This document shows, piece by piece, positions 1 to 6,409 of a stretch of DNA of 16,739 bases. The notes beneath the pieces are model-generated. The model was not told the DNA's origin. It saw nothing but the letters and a program-made list of their open reading frames with translations, and made no database searches. Position 1 is the first letter of the stretch. Each line of letters opens with the position of its first letter. The position numbers and the translations under genes were made by a program. The stretch is from JAQGMJ01 sp036271855 (GTDB taxonomy: Bacteria; Pseudomonadota; Gammaproteobacteria; Burkholderiales; JAEUOS01), in assembly GCA_036271855.1 (NCBI GenBank), contig DATAZV010000286.1:1-16739 (forward strand), written 5' to 3'.

Positions 1-1
1 A

Positions 2-15
2 ACAGACAGGTCTGT
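2..15. promoter_or_regulatory. Palindromic operator upstream of the TetR-family gene
   Basis: ACAGAC-AG-GTCTGT is a perfect inverted repeat with 6-base arms and a 2-base centre, ending 33 bases before the ATG at 49. TetR-family repressors commonly bind such short palindromes and repress their own promoter. AT-rich stretches right beside it (TATATT at 15-20, CATAAA at 25-30) could be the -10 region, so a bound repressor would block the promoter. The window starts here, so any gene to the left that shares the operator is not visible. Confidence 0.6.
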
Positions 16-48
16 ATATTTCCTGCATAAACCACCGCTCTGCCTACT

Positions 49-693
49 ATGTGCCCCGCTGCCGCCAAGCCCCTGAACTTTGCCTCTGACGCGCCCCTGG
101 AGGCAGGATTGCCACCGCGTGAGCGCATCCTGGCAACGGCCAGCCGGCTGTTCTACGCGCAGGGCTTTCACAGCACCGGCATCGACCTGATCATCGCCGA
201 GGCGGGTGTGGCGAAAATGTCGCTTTATCAGCACTTTCGCTCGAAGGACGAATTGATTAGCGCCTTTCTGCTGCGCCGCGACGAATCCTGGTGCGGCTGG
301 CTGCAGGCGCGTGTCGACGTATTGGGCGGCACGCCGCGTGCGCGTTTGCTGGCGGTATTCGATGCGCTGGGAGAATGGTTCGCCAGCGACGATTTCCGCG
401 GCTGCGCCTTCATCAACGCCGCCGCCGAATTCACTGACGCCAAGCATGCCGCGCGCATCGTTTCGCAGCAGCACAAGGCGCGCGTGCACGCCTACCTGAA
501 GACGTTGGCTGAGGCCGCGAAATTGGCCCGTCCCGGCGAGCTCGCCGCACAGTTGGCCATGCTGATGGAAGGCGCGATCGTCACCGCGCAGCTCGGCCCG
601 GGCGCCGAGGCCTTGAGCGCGGCCACGCGCGCCAAGGCGATTGCCCGCCGCATCCTCACCGATTTTCAACCCGCGAAGGACAAAACGCCATGA
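49..693 (+). CDS. TetR/AcrR-family transcriptional regulator
   Basis: A 214-residue DNA-binding repressor of the TetR family. The N-terminal domain (about residues 23-72) has the family pattern: a helix with RERILATASRLF, then GFHSTGIDLIIAEAGVAKMSLYQHFRSKDEL, which holds the helix-turn-helix (about 44-64) and the YxHFxSKdeL end. The rest is a helical ligand-binding and dimerisation domain that does not reveal its ligand. Length is normal for the family. ATG 49 is the only upstream start that keeps the whole HTH; no good Shine-Dalgarno precedes it. The stop overlaps the next gene by ATGA, so the two are probably co-translated. A palindrome at 2-15 suggests autoregulation. The family call is secure; the inducer is unknown. 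Confidence 0.93.
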   Translation: MCPAAAKPLNFASDAPLEAGLPPRERILATASRLFYAQGFHSTGIDLIIAEAGVAKMSLYQHFRSKDELISAFLLRRDESWCGWLQARVDVLGGTPRARLLAVFDALGEWFASDDFRGCAFINAAAEFTDAKHAARIVSQQHKARVHAYLKTLAEAAKLARPGELAAQLAMLMEGAIVTAQLGPGAEALSAATRAKAIARRILTDFQPAKDKTP

Positions 694-1121
694 GCGAACC
701 CCGCCCACCCCTGCCCCCATTCACCGCGGAAACGGCGCAGCAAAAAATCCAGGCCGCCGAAAACGCCTGGAACACCCGCGACGCCGAGCGCGTATCACTC
801 GCCTACACGGCCGATTCGGAATGGCGCAACCGCAACGAATTTCTCAAGGGGCGCGACGACATCCGCATTTTTCTCACCCGCAAGTGGCAGCGCGAGCTAG
901 ACTACCGGCTGAAAAAGGAACTCTGGTGCTTCGCCGGCAACCGCATCGCGGTGCGCTTCGAATATGAGTTCCATGACGACTCCGGCCAGTGGTACCGCTC
1001 CTATGGGAACGAGAACTGGGAGTTCGCCGAGAACGGGCTGATGGCCAAGCGTTACGCCAGCATCAACGACATGCGCATCACCGAGGCGGAGCGCAAATTC
1101 CGCTGGGAGCGCGCGGCCTGA
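690..1121 (+). CDS. DUF1348 / SnoaL-like (NTF2-fold) protein
   Basis: A 143-residue protein of the DUF1348 family, a branch of the SnoaL/NTF2-like superfamily (small cone-shaped alpha+beta barrels). Recognisable segments are the N-terminal helix with AENAWNTRDAERVSLAYT, then DSEWRNRNEFLKGRDDIRIFLTRKW (about 46-70), and the strand region FAGNRIAVRFEYEFHDDSGQWYRSYGNENWEF followed by RYASINDMRI. Length is typical. There is no signal peptide, so it should be cytosolic. ATG 690 sits in the ATGA overlap with the TetR gene, with AAGGA a few bases upstream. The reaction is not established: related folds act as isomerases, cyclases or plain ligand binders. Its pairing with a TetR regulator suggests a small inducible detoxification or catabolic unit, which is inference. 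Confidence 0.85.
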   Translation: MSEPRPPLPPFTAETAQQKIQAAENAWNTRDAERVSLAYTADSEWRNRNEFLKGRDDIRIFLTRKWQRELDYRLKKELWCFAGNRIAVRFEYEFHDDSGQWYRSYGNENWEFAENGLMAKRYASINDMRITEAERKFRWERAA

Positions 1122-1130
1122 GAAGGCGGA

Positions 1131-1149
1131 TCGCACCTTTGAGGTGCGA
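1131..1149. other. Short perfect hairpin between the DUF1348 and sensor-kinase genes
   Basis: TCGCACCT-ttg-AGGTGCGA has an 8-base-pair stem with a 3-base loop, starting 10 bases after the DUF1348 stop. No U-run follows on the plus strand, so it is not a textbook rho-independent terminator. It may protect the 3' end of the transcript or attenuate read-through into the kinase gene. Confidence 0.5.
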
Positions 1150-1208
1150 AAGACTCGCCGGCGCCAGGCTGGACCTGGCCCGGCCCCTCATGCCTCGACA
1201 CCGGGCGC

Positions 1209-2432
1209 ATGGCATGCAGCTTGCACCATTGCGGGGACGTTCACCGTCCCGCGCCCGCCATGCTCACCGTCCCGCCGCCCTTGCGCCATGCCATCGACCA
1301 GCCCTGGCGCGACAAGCTGACCCTGCTGCTTGAGTCCACCGGCGACGGCATTTTCGGTATCGACCTGGACGGCCGCTGCATTTTCATCAACCGTGCCGGG
1401 GCGGCCATGCTGGGCTACGCCGCGGGCGAGACCATCGGCCGCAACATGCACAACCTGATCCACCACACGCATCGTGGTGGCGCCCACTACGCCGAGCCGG
1501 AGTGCCCGATTTTTCGCGCCTTTCGCCAGGGCGAGCCCTGCCGGGTCGACAGCGAGGTGTTCTGGCGCGCCGATGGCCGGGCCTTCGATGTCGAATACTC
1601 CTCCTACCCGATCCTCGAGGAAGGCGTGGTCAGCGGCGCGGTGATTACTTTCCTTGACATCACCGGGCGGCGGCGCGCCGAGGCCCTGCTCAAGCGCGCG
1701 CATGACGAGCTCGAATCGCGGGTCGCCGAGCGTACCGCCGAACTGTCCGCCGCCTTGACGCGTTTGCGTGAACTCTCGGCCCATACCCACGGCGTGCGCG
1801 AGGAGGAGCGCACGCGCATCGCCCGCGAGATCCACGACGAACTGGGCAGCTTGCTGGTGGCCCTGAAATTCGACGTCAACTGGATGCGCCGCCGCCTCGA
1901 AGACCGTGACGACCTGGCGCGCAAGTGCGACGCCATGGCGCGCGCCATCGAGGGCGCGGTGGAAAACGTCGGGCGCATCATCACCGACCTGCGCCCCTCG
2001 ATTCTCGACCACCAGGGCTTGCTGGCGGCGCTGGAGTGGCAGATCCAGGAATTCCGCGAGGCCACCGAGATCGAATGCGAATCGCGCATCAACATGGGCG
2101 CCGGGGTGACGCCGCCGCGCGGCGCGCTGGCGATTGCGGTATTCCGGATTTTCCAGGAAATGCTGTCCAACGTGGCGCGCCATGCGCAGGCGCGCAAGGT
2201 GGAGATCGCCATCGTGCTGGAGGCGGGCGTGCTGAACATCGCGGTGGCCGACGACGGCTGCGGCGCGCCGGTCGGCGCCTTCGACCGCGCCGACCGTTAC
2301 GGCGTGATGGGCATGCGCGAACGCGCCGGGCATTTCAGCGGTTCACTCAGCATTACCAGCGCGCCAGGTGCCGGCACTTCTGCGCGCTTGGTGATGCCCT
2401 GCCCGGAACCCGGCGCGGAACTGCCGGCATGA
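1209..2432 (+). CDS. Soluble PAS-domain histidine kinase (NarX/HisKA_3 type)
   Basis: The sensor kinase of a two-component pair, 407 residues from ATG 1209 or 390 from ATG 1260 (residue 18); neither start has a good ribosome site, so the start is uncertain. A PAS domain (about 36-155) begins at DKLTLLLESTGDGIFGIDLDG and holds a His/Cys-rich loop (His81, 85, 86, 88, 93; Cys99). A coiled-coil linker (about 155-190) follows. The HisKA_3 box EEERTRIAREIHDELGSLL has its phospho-acceptor at His209. The ATPase domain shows the N-box QEMLSNVARHA, the G1 box VADDGCG and GVMGMRERA. No transmembrane segment is visible, so it should sense a cytosolic signal. It overlaps the response regulator by ATGA. 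The signal is unknown; the adjacent cyanate operon makes nitrogen or cyanate status a reasonable guess. Confidence 0.93.
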   Translation: MACSLHHCGDVHRPAPAMLTVPPPLRHAIDQPWRDKLTLLLESTGDGIFGIDLDGRCIFINRAGAAMLGYAAGETIGRNMHNLIHHTHRGGAHYAEPECPIFRAFRQGEPCRVDSEVFWRADGRAFDVEYSSYPILEEGVVSGAVITFLDITGRRRAEALLKRAHDELESRVAERTAELSAALTRLRELSAHTHGVREEERTRIAREIHDELGSLLVALKFDVNWMRRRLEDRDDLARKCDAMARAIEGAVENVGRIITDLRPSILDHQGLLAALEWQIQEFREATEIECESRINMGAGVTPPRGALAIAVFRIFQEMLSNVARHAQARKVEIAIVLEAGVLNIAVADDGCGAPVGAFDRADRYGVMGMRERAGHFSGSLSITSAPGAGTSARLVMPCPEPGAELPA

Positions 2433-3064
2433 TTCGCGTCCTGCTGTGCGACGATCATCGCATCGTGCGCGAGGGCCTGAAGCAGATCCTCGCCGATACC
2501 AACGACATCGAAGTGGCCGGCGAGGCGGCGGATGGCCCTGCCGTTCTTGCCGCTGCCCGCACCCTGGCCATCGACCTGGTGCTGCTCGACATTGCGATGC
2601 CGGTGCGCGATGGCCTGGATGTGCTCAAAGCCCTGAAAGACGAATTGCCGCGCCTGCCGGTGCTGATGCTCTCCACCTATCCGGAGAAGCAATACGCTTC
2701 GCGCTGCCTGAAGCTGGGCGCCGCCGGCTATCTCAACAAGGGGGCCCACCCCGACGAGCTGGCAGGCGCGATCCGCAAGGCGGCCGAGGGCGGCATCTAC
2801 GTCAGCCCGGCGCTGGCCGAATCCCTGGCGGCGCAACTCGCCTACAAGGCGGAGCAGGCGCCGCATGAGGCGCTGTCGCAGCGTGAGTTCCAGGTGTTCC
2901 AGCTGATCGCCGCCGGCGAATCGGTGAGCGGCATCGCCGACCGGCTGAAGCTTTCTCCCAACACGGTATCGACCTACCGTTCGCGCATCCTGGAAAAAAC
3001 CGGCGCGGCGAACGACGTCGGCATTGCGATGTACGCCGTCAAGCATGGGCTGATGGCCTTGTAG
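2429..3064 (+). CDS. NarL/FixJ-type response regulator with LuxR HTH
   Basis: A 211-residue response regulator that should take a phosphate from the kinase encoded just upstream. The receiver domain (1-120) shows the acidic pair Asp8/Asp9, the phospho-acceptor Asp54 in LVLLDIAMPVRDG, the Ser/Thr in LMLSTYPE, and the conserved Lys in GYLNKG. The C-terminal LuxR/GerE domain (about 143-205) shows LSQREFQVFQLIAAGESVSGIADRLKLSPNTVSTYRSRILEKTGA. The start is set by the 4-base ATGA overlap with the kinase; longer readings in this frame run back through the kinase gene. Such regulators bind short inverted repeats as dimers, and two lie in the 144-base gap before cynA, so control of that operon is a natural inference. 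It has no AAA+ domain and could not itself activate sigma-54 polymerase. Confidence 0.95.
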   Translation: MIRVLLCDDHRIVREGLKQILADTNDIEVAGEAADGPAVLAAARTLAIDLVLLDIAMPVRDGLDVLKALKDELPRLPVLMLSTYPEKQYASRCLKLGAAGYLNKGAHPDELAGAIRKAAEGGIYVSPALAESLAAQLAYKAEQAPHEALSQREFQVFQLIAAGESVSGIADRLKLSPNTVSTYRSRILEKTGAANDVGIAMYAVKHGLMAL

Positions 3065-3087
3065 CCCGCTTTTCTCCGCCCGGCCTG

Positions 3088-3100
3088 ACGTGATTCACGT
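3088..3100. promoter_or_regulatory. Perfect palindrome, candidate operator 1 before cynA
   Basis: ACGTGA-T-TCACGT is a perfect inverted repeat with 6-base arms and a 1-base centre, in the gap between the response regulator and the binding-protein gene. Its centre lies about 54 bases upstream of the -24 GG of the sigma-54-like element. It is a plausible site for the neighbouring LuxR-type regulator. No binding data exist here; the call rests on symmetry and position. Confidence 0.5.
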
Positions 3101-3115
3101 AGGGAGGCGGCGGCT

Positions 3116-3131
3116 GTAGTGCTGGCACTAC
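3116..3131. promoter_or_regulatory. 7-2-7 inverted repeat, candidate operator 2 before cynA
   Basis: GTAGTGC-TG-GCACTAC has perfect 7-base arms around a 2-base centre. The 7-2-7 layout is the one known for NarL-class regulators, although the half-site differs from the NarL heptamer consensus. It ends 14 bases before the sigma-54-like element and is the strongest operator candidate for the response regulator encoded just upstream. Confidence 0.55.
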
Positions 3132-3145
3132 GCGATTTTCACCGC

Positions 3146-3161
3146 TGGCGCGATGTTTGCA
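3146..3161 (+). promoter_or_regulatory. Sigma-54-like (-24/-12) promoter of the cyanate operon
   Basis: TGGCGCG-ATGT-TTGCA matches the sigma-54 consensus TGGCACG-N4-TTGCA with a single mismatch and exact spacing; GG is at 3147-3148 and GC at 3159-3160. It would start transcription near 3172, leaving a leader of about 37 bases before the ATG at 3209. No convincing sigma-70 -35/-10 pair is seen nearby. A sigma-54 promoter would tie cyanate use to nitrogen status through an NtrC-like activator encoded elsewhere. Confidence 0.5.
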
Positions 3162-3208
3162 AAAGTTGTCGAACGCTACATTCGGATTCATACCTCAGGG
3201 GGTCAGCC

Positions 3209-4594
3209 ATGTCGCAGTCGATCTACAAGCCTTACGATCCGGACCGGTCATTTTCCAGCGGCTGCAATTGCGGGGCGCACGCCACCCAGGGGGAGCATGA
3301 CGCCGAGGAGTCGCAACGCATCCAGGCGCGCGCGGCCGATCCGGAAACGTTGTCGCAGGACTTCGTCGAAGCCACGCTGGTGCGCGCCCTGTTCCCGCAG
3401 GACTCGATGCGCCGCAAGTTCCTGCGCGCGGTCGGCTCGGGCACCGCAATGTCGGCGATCTCCTCCCTGTTGCCGATCCAGCAAATGCAGGCGATGGCGC
3501 AGGAAAAAGGCGGCAGCCTGGAAAAGAAGGACCTGAAGATCGGCTTTATCGCGATTACCTGCGCCACACCGCTGATCATGGCCGACCCGCTGGGCTTTTA
3601 CAAAAAGCAGGGCCTGAACGTCCAGCTCAACAAGACGGCGGGCTGGGCGCTGATCCGCGACAAGATGTTGAATAAGGAGCACGACGCCTCGCATTTCCTG
3701 TCGCCGATGCCGCTGGCCATTTCGATGGGCTCGGGTTCAGTGGCGCAGCCGATGCGCGTGGCCACCATCCAGAACACCAACGGCCAGGCGATCACCCTGG
3801 CGACCAAGCACAAGGACAAACGCGACCCGAAGATGTGGAAGGGCTTCAAGTTCGCCGTGCCCTTCGAGTATTCGATGCACAACTTCCTGTTGCGCTATTA
3901 CGTGGCGGAACACGGGCTGGATCCGGACAAGGACATCCAGATCCGCGTCACCCCGCCGCCGGAAATGGTGGCCAACCTGCGCGCCGGCAACATCGACGGC
4001 TTTCTCGGGCCGGACCCGTTCAACCAGCGCGCGGTGTACGACGAAGTCGGCTTCATTCACATCCTCTCCAAGGATTTGTGGGACGGCCACCCCTGCTGCG
4101 CCTTTGGCACCTCCGAAGACTTCATCAAGCAGAACCCCAACACCTTCGCCGCGCTATACCGCTCGGTGCTTACCGCCGCGGCAATGGCGCGCGACCCGAA
4201 AAACCGCGAACTGATCGCCAAGGTGATCGCGCCGCAAAATTACCTGAACCAGCCGGAGACGGTGATCGCGCAAGTGCTGACCGGCAAATTCGCCGACGGC
4301 CTGGGCAACGTGAAGAACGTGCCGGACCGTGCCGACTTCGACCCGGTGCCCTGGCAGTCGATGGCGATCTGGATGCTGACGCAGATGAAGCGCTGGGGCT
4401 ACGTCAAGGGCGAAGTGAACTACAAGGACATCGCGCAAAAGGTGTTCCTGCTCACCGACGCCAAGAAGTACATGAAGGAACTCGACGAAAAGCCGCCCGA
4501 GGGCATCTACAAGAAAATCACCGTGATGGGCAAGGACTTCGACCCGACCAAGCCCGAGCCCTACATCAGCAGCTTCGCGATCAAGCGCACCTGA
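3209..4594 (+). CDS. cynA: Cyanate/nitrate-type ABC transporter substrate-binding protein (CmpA/NrtA/CynA family), Tat-exported
   Basis: The 461-residue periplasmic binding protein of an NrtABCD/CynABD-type importer. The start at 3209 has AGGGGGT upstream; an earlier in-frame ATG at 3119 lacks this and falls inside the promoter region. Residues 1-65 form an unusual extension with a Cys/His cluster (Cys19, Cys21, His24, His30). A twin-arginine signal follows: MRRKFLRAVG at 67-76, a hydrophobic stretch, and a likely cut after AMA (about 97). The mature part shows the NrtA-family pattern: LKIGFIAITCATPLIMADPLGFYKKQGL, then GWALIRDKML, HFLSPMPLAI and GFLGPDPFNQRAVY. Nitrate, bicarbonate and cyanate binders belong to the same family; cyanase at the end of the operon favours cyanate. 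Nitrate cannot be excluded from sequence alone. Confidence 0.88.
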   Translation: MSQSIYKPYDPDRSFSSGCNCGAHATQGEHDAEESQRIQARAADPETLSQDFVEATLVRALFPQDSMRRKFLRAVGSGTAMSAISSLLPIQQMQAMAQEKGGSLEKKDLKIGFIAITCATPLIMADPLGFYKKQGLNVQLNKTAGWALIRDKMLNKEHDASHFLSPMPLAISMGSGSVAQPMRVATIQNTNGQAITLATKHKDKRDPKMWKGFKFAVPFEYSMHNFLLRYYVAEHGLDPDKDIQIRVTPPPEMVANLRAGNIDGFLGPDPFNQRAVYDEVGFIHILSKDLWDGHPCCAFGTSEDFIKQNPNTFAALYRSVLTAAAMARDPKNRELIAKVIAPQNYLNQPETVIAQVLTGKFADGLGNVKNVPDRADFDPVPWQSMAIWMLTQMKRWGYVKGEVNYKDIAQKVFLLTDAKKYMKELDEKPPEGIYKKITVMGKDFDPTKPEPYISSFAIKRT

Positions 4595-4604
4595 ACGCAA
4601 CGCG

Positions 4605-5450
4605 ATGAACAGCCTGAACCTGCGCGCCGCCCTGGTTTCACTGGTGATCCTGGTCACCGTGCTGGGTGTGTGGCATGCGGCGACCCGGCCGCGGCCATCG
4701 GCCGCCGTCTCCGCGCAGGATTCGGAATACGCGAAGCTGATGGGCAAGTCGGCCGACAGCGGCAAGACCACCGGCTTTCCCACGCCGGCGCAGATGGGCG
4801 AGACGGCGTGGAAGCATTTGTCGAACCCGTTTTACGACAACGGGCCGAACGACAAGGGCATCGGCATCCAGCTGGCGTGGTCGCTGGGGCGCGTCGGTCT
4901 CGGGTTCCTGATTGCTGCCATCGTCGCCGTGCCGCTGGGCTTTTTGATCGGCATGTCGCCCCTGCTGTCGCGCGCGCTCAACCCCTTCATCCAGGTGCTT
5001 AAACCCATCTCGCCGCTGGCGTGGATGCCGATCGCGCTCTACACCATCAAGGACTCCTCGATCTCCGGCATTTTCGTGATTTTCATCTGCTCGATCTGGC
5101 CGATGCTGATCAACACCGCCTTCGGCGTCGCCTCGGTGCGGCGCGACTGGCTCAACGTCGCCAAGACGCTGGAGGTGAGCCCGCTGCGCAAGGCATTCCT
5201 GGTGATCCTGCCGGCGGCGGCGCCCACCATCCTCACCGGCATGCGCATCTCCATGGGCATCGCCTGGCTGGTGATCGTCGCCGCCGAGATGCTGGTGGGC
5301 GGCACCGGCATCGGCTATTTCGTCTGGAACGAATGGAACAACCTGTCGCTGACCAACGTGATCTTCGCCATCCTGATGATCGGCGTGGTCGGCATGCTGC
5401 TGGACCTGCTGTTCGGCCGCCTGCAAAAAATGGTGACCTACGTTGAATAG
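4605..5450 (+). CDS. cynB: ABC transporter permease (NrtB/CynB type)
   Basis: A 281-residue inner-membrane permease. It has an N-terminal membrane helix (about 6-24), a polar loop (25-90), then a BPD_transp_1 core with helices near 96-118, 152-176, 207-230 and 252-270. The ATPase-docking EAA-type loop lies at about 180-205 (DWLNVAKTLEVSPLRKAFLVILPAAAP). The motif ISPLAWMPIALY (135-146) is typical of NrtB, CmpB and SsuC-like permeases. It starts 10 bases after the binding-protein gene and ends 9 bases before the ATPase gene, so the three are surely co-transcribed. It probably works as a homodimer. The substrate call depends on the neighbouring cyanase. Confidence 0.92.
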   Translation: MNSLNLRAALVSLVILVTVLGVWHAATRPRPSAAVSAQDSEYAKLMGKSADSGKTTGFPTPAQMGETAWKHLSNPFYDNGPNDKGIGIQLAWSLGRVGLGFLIAAIVAVPLGFLIGMSPLLSRALNPFIQVLKPISPLAWMPIALYTIKDSSISGIFVIFICSIWPMLINTAFGVASVRRDWLNVAKTLEVSPLRKAFLVILPAAAPTILTGMRISMGIAWLVIVAAEMLVGGTGIGYFVWNEWNNLSLTNVIFAILMIGVVGMLLDLLFGRLQKMVTYVE

Positions 5451-5459
5451 GCGCCACTC

Positions 5460-6377
5460 GTGAGCATGCCCTTCCTCAAGGTCGAAGGTCTGTCGAAGAC
5501 CTATCCGGGTGCGGCGATTCCGGTATTCGAGAACCTGCACTTCGGCATCGAGCGCGGCGAATTCGTCTGCATCATCGGCCACTCGGGTTGCGGCAAGACC
5601 ACCATCCTCAACGTGCTGGCGGGCCTGGAAGAGGCCAGCGCCGGCCTGGTATTCATGGACCAGCGGCAGATCGACGGCCCCAGCCTGGATCGCGGCGTGG
5701 TGTTCCAGAGCCACGCGCTGATGCCCTGGCTTTCGGTGCTGGGCAATGTGGCCTTCGCGGTGCGCTCGCGCTACCCGGACCTGAAGCGCGACGAGATCAA
5801 CAGTCATGCCAGGCGTTACATCGAGATGGTCGGCTTAGGCGGAGCGGAGGCGAAAAAACCGGCCGAGCTCTCCGGCGGCATGAAGCAGCGCGTCGGCATC
5901 GCCCGCGCCTTTGCCATCGAGCCGAAGATGCTGCTGCTGGACGAGCCCTTCGGCGCCCTCGATGCGCTGACGCGCGGGGTGATCCAGGACGAGCTGCTGC
6001 GCATCTGCGCCGACACCCACCAGACGGTGTTCATGATCACCCACGATGTCGACGAGGCGATTTTGCTGGCCGACAAGATCCTGCTGATGTCCAACGGACC
6101 GCGCGCGCGGATTGCCGAGATCGTCTGCAACACCATGTCGAAGTCGCGCACCCGTGCCTCGATGCATCACGATCCGCAGTTCTACAAAATCCGCAATCAC
6201 CTGGTCGACTTCCTGGTCAACCGCTCGCGCCTGATCGCCAGCGGCGCCGCCGACCAGTTGAGCGCCGGCACCGGCGACTTCGCGCCGCCGGTGGTATCTC
6301 CCGGGCTGGCAGCCAACGAGCCGGCGCCGGAAATTTCCGCAGTTGCCGCACCCGGCGCCGTCGAACGAGCGGCGTAG
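5460..6377 (+). CDS. cynD: ABC transporter ATP-binding protein (NrtC/NrtD/CynD type)
   Basis: The 305-residue ATPase that drives the importer. It has Walker A GHSGCGKT (40-47), the Q-loop region FQSHALMPWL, signature LSGGMKQRVGIARA (137-150), Walker B MLLLDEP with the D-loop FGALD (157-168) and the switch His in MITHD (His195). The reading frame opens with GTG at 5460; an ATG two codons later is equally possible, and no clear ribosome site distinguishes them. Unlike NrtC it has no fused binding-protein domain. The last 45 or so residues are a Pro/Ala-rich tail (from about 260) not needed for the ATPase fold. It sits 9 bases after the permease gene and 32 bases before cynS. Family assignment is firm; cyanate specificity comes from context. 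Confidence 0.92.
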   Translation: MSMPFLKVEGLSKTYPGAAIPVFENLHFGIERGEFVCIIGHSGCGKTTILNVLAGLEEASAGLVFMDQRQIDGPSLDRGVVFQSHALMPWLSVLGNVAFAVRSRYPDLKRDEINSHARRYIEMVGLGGAEAKKPAELSGGMKQRVGIARAFAIEPKMLLLDEPFGALDALTRGVIQDELLRICADTHQTVFMITHDVDEAILLADKILLMSNGPRARIAEIVCNTMSKSRTRASMHHDPQFYKIRNHLVDFLVNRSRLIASGAADQLSAGTGDFAPPVVSPGLAANEPAPEISAVAAPGAVERAA

Positions 6378-6409
6378 TTTTTTATTTTCCATAACCAGGA
6401 GACCCCACC

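Noticed and set aside
1188..2333. Large minus-strand open frame opposite the sensor kinase
   Set aside because: It is the antisense shadow of a clear histidine kinase, common in GC-rich DNA, with no recognisable domain.
3123..3139. A second sigma-54 element beginning TGGCAC
   Set aside because: The -24 part matches but no TTGC is found at the required -12 distance; the match belongs to the inverted repeat.
3166..3195. Sigma-70 promoter with TTGTCG or TACATT just before cynA
   Set aside because: The spacing between candidate -35 and -10 hexamers is wrong and the hexamers are poor.
3119..3208. Upstream start for the binding protein
   Set aside because: It would translate the operator and sigma-54-like region; ATG 3209 has a ribosome site and starts a credible protein.
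4638..5807. 389-codon minus-strand frame opposite the permease and ATPase
   Set aside because: Antisense shadow of two well-supported ABC genes; composition is dominated by His, Arg, Asp and Gln.
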